NCBI GenBank assembly: GCA_007741555.1
Contig: CP036526.1
Coordinates: forward strand, 4,650,001 to 4,714,000
DNA from: Stieleria marina
GTDB lineage: Bacteria > Planctomycetota > Planctomycetia > Pirellulales > Pirellulaceae
Direction: 5' to 3'
DNA: 64,000 bases
Under the pieces are notes generated by a model. That model searched no databases and had not been told where the DNA came from. It was given only the letters and a program-made list of their open reading frames with translations. How positions within the stretch are numbered: the first letter of the stretch is position 1; each line of letters opens with the position of its first letter. This document shows, piece by piece, positions 59,339-64,000 of the stretch. The position numbers and the translations under genes were made by a program.

Positions 59339-59611
59339 CGTTTCCCGATGGCGCCGACCACCTCGAAACTCAAGTACTACTCATTGCTTAGCTTGCCTAC
59401 AGTGAGCGTGTCATGGCAGCAAAAACGATTACGCCTGTCTGGCCTCAGTGCACAACAAAACCCAACTGCCCCCGACGAAGTTTTTTCAGTCCAGACAATG
59501 CGTCTGGACATGTAACAAGATACGATGAAACGCGTCCAACAGTGTCGCCATCGACCGAGTATTCTCTTAATCCTTCCCCTCCACCAACCAGACCTTTCCC
59601 AAAGATCATTC

Positions 59612-60145
59612 ATGCTTATTCGCGCAATCCTGATCACCACATTCGCTTTTATGGCAACGAGTGCCGGCATTCAAAATGCGATCGCTCAAGATGCTACTGT
59701 GAAATCCCTAGAGAAAACGAAACCGGCGCCCCGTCCAAAGTCCATGGACGCGATCAAAGAAGCCGTCAAGGATTTGACAGACGAGCAAAAGGAGAAACTC
59801 GAAGCCCTTCGAAAGAAAGCGGTCGCTCAGCAAACGGCTTTACGAAAATCCGCAAGCATCAGCTGGAGATTGTCAGAGCAACGCCGCGAAGCCTATGAGA
59901 AATTGAAAGCCAAGGGACTCAAGGGAAAAAAACTCTCTGCTCAAGCCAACAAGGAGGTCGGCTACACCAAAGAGCAAACCGTGGCCCAGACCAAGGTCGG
60001 TAAAGTCTGGAACGACTATCGATACGCGATCGTCAACGTGTTGTCTGCCGAGCAAAAACGCCAACTTCCAACGTGGTTGACCGACGGACATGCCGCCCGT
60101 GCGAAAGCAGAGAAAGTGAAAGCTGCCGCGAAGAAAAAGTCGTAG
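59612..60145 (+). CDS. Small exported helical protein (Spy-like), unknown
   Basis: 177 residues from the ATG at 59612. A signal peptide (hydrophobic 6-20, cleavage near AIAQ) precedes a mature part rich in Lys, Ala and Glu. It contains LTDEQKEKLEALRKKAV and a later LSAEQKRQLPTWL, similar to the LTxxQ motifs of Spy/CpxP-like periplasmic chaperones. It ends in a Lys/Ala-rich tail. It follows the EF-hand sulfatase by 273 bp on the same strand. Resemblance to Spy is only by motif. Confidence 0.6.
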   Translation: MLIRAILITTFAFMATSAGIQNAIAQDATVKSLEKTKPAPRPKSMDAIKEAVKDLTDEQKEKLEALRKKAVAQQTALRKSASISWRLSEQRREAYEKLKAKGLKGKKLSAQANKEVGYTKEQTVAQTKVGKVWNDYRYAIVNVLSAEQKRQLPTWLTDGHAARAKAEKVKAAAKKKS

Positions 60146-60592
60146 ACTGGGTTGCCGATCCAATTTTAGGCACGGGCTCTACGCGAGATCGACCAGGTAT
60201 CGATGTACCAGGCAATCCCGATCGATTCCGTTGCAGCACGACCGGTCAACTCGATTTTAGTAAAACGCACTTCGCAACTGCTGGAAATCGCATTTCCTGA
60301 TTTAGATTGGCTTCACAACTGTGGCAGCGTACTGTTGGTCGATCGAGGCAATGAACACCCTGAGTGGGCATTGATTACAGGCCGCATTGCGGCCAAGCAA
60401 ACGGTTGCGTGGCAAGCGCTCCTGCGGCTAGTGGGTGCCCGAAATTCCAGGACCGGAAAACAACGGGTTCATTGGTGCGCCCCTGTGTTTTGATATTGTA
60501 GCTACCTTCCTCCGATTAATGATCGCGAGAAGATAGCGTTGCACCAAACTTCGATGCCAGATCCCCCATTTCCGCGTTTCGAGACTAAGTCG
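60146..60592. other. Intergenic region with an unassigned 96-codon frame
   Basis: 447 bp. A plus-strand frame at 60203-60493 (96 residues, containing LHNCGSVLLVDRGNEHPEW) has no recognisable family and no clear ribosome site, so it is not called as a gene. Otherwise the region should hold the LRR-gene promoter. Confidence 0.4.
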
Positions 60593-61498
60593 ATGAACCC
60601 CCGTGCAAAGTCGTGCTTCGTGATTCCAATTCTGGCAGCTTGCTTTCTCGTTTGGGTTCCTGCCGCGGCTGAGGTTCCCGGCTTGAAGCGACTGGAGGAG
60701 CTCGGCGCGACCGTGAAGCAGTCAGGGGGTGTGCTGATTGATTTGCGAATTGACTGCACCGACCTGACAGACGCCGACTACAAGTTGATTGGTGGTTTGA
60801 CGACCTTGAAATCGATCTCCATCAGTGGCAAGCCGATGATGGACCGGCACCTTGCTTTGCTTTCGGGGCTTTCGCAGTTGGAAACGTTTCAGATCAATGG
60901 AACTCAGCTGACAGACGACGGCTATCGGCATTTTGCCGCTTTTGAAAAGCTGCGTCGGTTGTCATTGTTTCATCCATCTCGAGACGTCAAAGAATTCACA
61001 GGCAAGGGGTTGGCTCACCTGAAACCGCTTGCCAACTTGCGTCGGTTGACATTTGCCGGCGCCACAGCCGGTGACGAAGCATTCAAAGCAGTCGGAAAAT
61101 TGACGCAACTGGAGGAGTTCAGCCAATGGCACAATTGGGAGTCGCCCGACGCGATCAAACAGTTGGTCGATTTGCGATTGAAAAAACTGAAAATGGGGCA
61201 GCGACTTCCAAGCCGGAGTTCGGAGCGGCTAGTAAGTTTGAACGATAACACGCTTGATACGATCGCCAAGATGAAATCTCTGGAGTCCGTCGATTTGCAG
61301 GAAGCGAGATTAACCTACACAGGTCTTCAACAATTGAAAAAGTTGAAACACCTGACGACTGTCAAACTCAAATGGGTCGATGTCTCGGACGCCGACATCG
61401 CGAAACTGCGACACGAACTCTCCGACGTGTCGATCGAGTGGGAGCCGCTTTCCGACCAGGACGAACAGAGTCTACTGGTCAAGAAATTAAAGCTCTGA
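60593..61498 (+). CDS. Exported leucine-rich-repeat protein
   Basis: 301 residues from the ATG at 60593. A longer frame starts at 60539. A signal peptide (hydrophobic ~10-24, cleavage near AAAE) is followed by a chain of LRR units such as LTTLKSISISG, LSQLETFQINGTQLTDDGYRHF and LKHLTTVKLKWVDVSDADIAKL. The ~24-residue period with L-x-x-L-x-L cores matches LRR_RI-like planctomycete proteins. Such proteins bind protein or glycan partners. No enzyme domain. Confidence 0.8.
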   Translation: MNPRAKSCFVIPILAACFLVWVPAAAEVPGLKRLEELGATVKQSGGVLIDLRIDCTDLTDADYKLIGGLTTLKSISISGKPMMDRHLALLSGLSQLETFQINGTQLTDDGYRHFAAFEKLRRLSLFHPSRDVKEFTGKGLAHLKPLANLRRLTFAGATAGDEAFKAVGKLTQLEEFSQWHNWESPDAIKQLVDLRLKKLKMGQRLPSRSSERLVSLNDNTLDTIAKMKSLESVDLQEARLTYTGLQQLKKLKHLTTVKLKWVDVSDADIAKLRHELSDVSIEWEPLSDQDEQSLLVKKLKL

Positions 61499-61865
61499 AT
61501 CGCGGCAGCACACGACTTGGCCTTCATCACCAACGGCTCGTTCAATGGTTTTGCGGGAGATCGTAGCGACGTGCGCATGTTGAAAAAGCGAGGCAACGCC
61601 TAGAAAAAAGACAGCGTCCACAATTCGGAAAGAGACGCCAACGAGAGGCAAAACAAAGTGAGTGATCTCGAGCCAGTAATCTTGCGTGCAAATCTTTTCG
61701 CGATAGAGTTTTTTACGCGATAGAGGAAACGGACCTCCCCTCATTCCCATTTGATGTCCTGTTGCCACCGATTCGCATCGATGAACTGCGTCACAACGTG
61801 CAGATGGTGACTGTCGTAGAATGGCGCGACACCCTGTCCGTCCGCCCGAATCAGTCACAGATAAA
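61499..61865. other. Intergenic region upstream of the M60 pseudogene
   Basis: 367 bp. A minus-strand frame of 132 residues (61487-61885) spans it, with a hydrophobic stretch (FVLPLVGVSFRIVDAVFFLGVASLF). It starts within the M60 remnant and has no ribosome site or family match, so it is not called. No RNA or repeat was recognised. Confidence 0.4.
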
Positions 61866-63471
61866 ATGAAACCTCTCTTTGCCACCTTCTTAGCTACCTG
61901 CTTGACTTGCCTGCCCGCGGTTGCTCAGAACAAATAACGGCAGCTGCAGCGGAAAGCCCAGCCTCGCTGGTGAATCGTTGCGCGGAACTGAGTGCGGCTG
62001 AGAAAATAGCGTTGTCGGATGCGATTCAGGGAAAAGCGTGGAGGCGGCTCAATCCTGAACGACGACTCGAATTGCAAAAAGCGGCAGTCAGTTATTCGGA
62101 ACAAGTTTTGGGACTTGGCGCAAATGGCGATCTCAAAGTCGTGAAGAATGAAGTTGGCAAACAGCTTTTGAAAATCGCGGGGGACTACCTGCACAATCTT
62201 CCGCCCGGAGAGGTGCCCGCCCACGCAGCGGCACAGGATCTTTAAGGCGCGATCCCCGCGTCTGCGGAGCGGCGCACCGGCGTGGCGGAGATCAACCCGC
62301 GACGAGTGCGAATGCACTCGACGGGATACTATGCGGCTCCCGGCGAGGTTGTAGTGGTCGAAGTGCCCGAGACATGGACGGACCGAGGGTTAAAGATCTG
62401 GATATCCCGACATCGTGACACCATTCCAATGAAAAGAACAGTGTCACGCACTCCGCGCAGTCCTGCCCGCGACTTTTCTGTGAACACGTCTCGCACCGAA
62501 GTGGCTGCGACATACGGCGGAGCTGTTTACATCGACACCGGCAACGAACCAATCGACGCCGATCCTTTCCGTGTTAAGTTTAACAATGCGCTGCCTGCCC
62601 CCATTTGCGTGCACGGCAACACAACACTGGATGAATGGCAAAACACACAGCGCAAACACCCGGCTCCCTACGCCGAATATCTCGGCCGAAACGTGGCGAT
62701 TTCGTCTTCTGCGGATTGGATTCGGGATCTTGAAGACACGGATTCGCTGACGGACTACTGGGATGGAGTCGTTGAACTGCATGACCAACTGGGCGGGTAC
62801 ACGGAGATGCGAAAAATGCCGGAGCGCATCAATGTGGACTGTCAGGTATCCGTCGGGCTTTTCATGCTGGATATCCAACCCAAGGTCCTCAGAGCCAGTG
62901 CCGTGGAGTGGTTGATCTGCCCCAGCTGACTCCGACAGGCAATTGGGGATGGTTTCACGAACTGGGCCACGAAGCGCAACGTCGGCCCGACAAATCGTGG
63001 AGCTGGAACAATCCCTACACCTTCGACGGATCAATCGAGGTCACCGTGAATCTGTATTCCGCGCACGCTTTCGATCAACTCGGAATGCGGGACAGAAAAG
63101 GCTGGACCTGGACAGCCAGTTCCGAGGCCGTCGAGGAAAAAGCCACCACGTTTCTCGACAAGGGGAAGACTTACGCAGAAGGAAATGCTGGCGAAAAACT
63201 GGCGATGCATCTCCAGGTTCGTCATGCCTTTGGATGGGACGTCTATCGAGAAGTCCTGCCGGGCTACAGTAAGCAGCAAGACGACGACCCAAGCCAGCTT
63301 CCCAAGAGCGAACAAGCCGAGCGCGACGCTTGGCTGGTCCGTATGTCAAAAGCCACCGGACACAACTTGAGTTCATTCTACGGCGAGGCCTGGTGCATTC
63401 CGCTCAGCCCAGAAGCCATCAAAGAGGTCGAAGATCTTCCTAAGTGGAGCAGCGTGGAATCGAAAGACTGA
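61866..63471 (+). pseudogene. M60-family (enhancin-like) metallopeptidase, disrupted
   Basis: Pieces of one ancestral gene lie in order. 61866-61937 gives a signal peptide (MKPLFATFLATCLTCLPAVAQ). The coding sense then shifts frame near 61930 to a 112-residue helical part ending at TAA 62243. The same frame resumes after this stop with YYAAPGEVVVVEVPETW and GGAVYIDTGNEP, typical of the M60 N-terminal region. A second frameshift near 62900-62929 leads to GNWGWFHELGHEAQ, the zinc site HELGH at 62956-62970. The tail ends at 63471. Two frameshifts and one nonsense codon leave no intact enzyme. M60 peptidases attack mucin-like glycoproteins. Confidence 0.85.
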
Positions 63472-63598
63472 CACGGTGCTGACAGGGGAAGATCAGCTTT
63501 GCAGAAGGAGCTGCAGGAAAATTCAAGCGCGAAGCAACCATTGGCTTGGTGCTCCAGAACGCTTGCTCGCGAAAATGCTGCGGCAATTTCGCGGCATC

Positions 63599-63736
63599 TT
63601 AATCTACGATTGGCAGGTCGGCGTACAGGCCTGTGATTCGCCGAGGGATGATGGACTCTTCTGGGCTTTGACACTCCGACGCAAGTTCGCTCAACAGCTC
63701 TTCGCGTCGACTGATTTCTCGTTTCGTACGTACCAT
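63599..63736 (-). CDS. 45-residue small protein with strong ribosome site
   Basis: The ATG at 63736 follows AAGGAG with a 7-nt spacer, an ideal ribosome site on this strand. The 45-codon frame is very charged at its start (MVRTKREISRREELLSELAS) and ends with RRITGLYADLPIVD and a TAA. The N-terminal half is a probable amphipathic helix. No family is recognised. It lies convergent with the M60 pseudogene. Length falls below common gene-calling limits. Confidence 0.55.
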   Translation of the reverse strand: MVRTKREISRREELLSELASECQSPEESIIPRRITGLYADLPIVD

Positions 63737-64000
63737 TAGGTTGCTCCTTCAGATTCAAATAGAATCCATCGCAACCAGTTACACAAATCTTCATACAGGC
63801 CCGTCAGAACCCAGAATAGTCACAGAGAATTGCATTCGACTTGGCCGATGAATGCGATAACATTTGCCTCAACATTCTCCCCCAGGGCGCAAACTGCATT
63901 TCGCTCAATGCAATCAAGTCGAGTCAGGCCGGTTCCCTCTGGCCGCCATTGCGGGGCGAATCGTCTTGTACATGACAACCGCTGGTCACAACCGATTTAT

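Noticed and set aside
59413-59898. 161-codon plus-strand frame
   Set aside because: It overlaps the start and signal peptide of the small Spy-like protein in another frame and has no ribosome site.
63378-63794. 138-codon minus-strand frame
   Set aside because: It covers the 45-codon gene in another frame, has no ribosome site and crosses the M60 pseudogene tail.

Overview
The window is chromosomal DNA of a planctomycete, most likely a marine Rhodopirellula-like member of the Pirellulaceae. This is inferred from the gene content, not from a marker phylogeny. The content includes four formylglycine-type sulfatases, a dockerin-bearing subtilase with a planctomycete LEPR-XLL-like N-terminus, and very large secreted proteins with beta-helix or RTX repeats. 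It also includes a Hanks-type kinase, DUF4332 proteins, sparse operons and long intergenic gaps. No mobile element, CRISPR array or rRNA was seen.

Layout. 0-1.6 kb: end of a FAD oxidoreductase and a type III polyketide synthase. 1.8-5.8 kb: a translationally coupled pair made of a sulfatase fused to an alpha/beta hydrolase and a PL6 lyase. 5.8-12.7 kb: small membrane and secreted proteins, an SDR, lepA, a group II truncated haemoglobin and a rhomboid protease. 12.9-17.8 kb: a 1624-residue ABC-type ATPase with coiled coil and two DUF4332 domains. 18.3-23.6 kb: a lipoprotein, a sterol-dehydrogenase-like reductase, then a ketosynthase, an acyl carrier protein and a CrtI-like oxidoreductase, which look like one lipid or polyene pathway. 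23.8-28 kb: an ECF sigma/anti-sigma pair, purB, an FmdB-like protein and nnrE. 28-37.5 kb: three giant exported proteins on the minus strand (beta-helix, sulfatase-RTX, subtilase-dockerin). 37.7-39.4 kb: a divergent DinB/HxlR pair with two palindromic operators, and a LURP-one-like protein. 39.9-44.6 kb: a kinase with a LamG-like sensor, a TrpG/PabA amidotransferase, a DUF2617 protein and a HisA-like protein. 44.7-51.4 kb: an acyltransferase, SufU, a SufE-SufS fusion and a hybrid histidine kinase. 51.7-52.1 kb: a complete tmRNA gene with its terminator. 52.6-63.7 kb: an SGNH-type hydrolase, two sulfatases, a CheB methylesterase and an LRR protein. This last part also holds two decayed genes (a pyruvate carboxylase tail and an M60 peptidase) and a 45-codon gene with a strong ribosome binding site.

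Functionally the window mixes housekeeping genes (lepA, purB, nnrE, suf, ssrA) with an exported apparatus for attacking sulfated and uronate-rich algal polysaccharides. The parts that most deserve a second look are the sulfatase-hydrolase/PL6 operon, the giant ATPase with a degenerate Walker B, the KAS-ACP-CrtI-like cluster, the HxlR operator pair and the SufE-SufS fusion next to SufU. The two pseudogenes are also worth checking.
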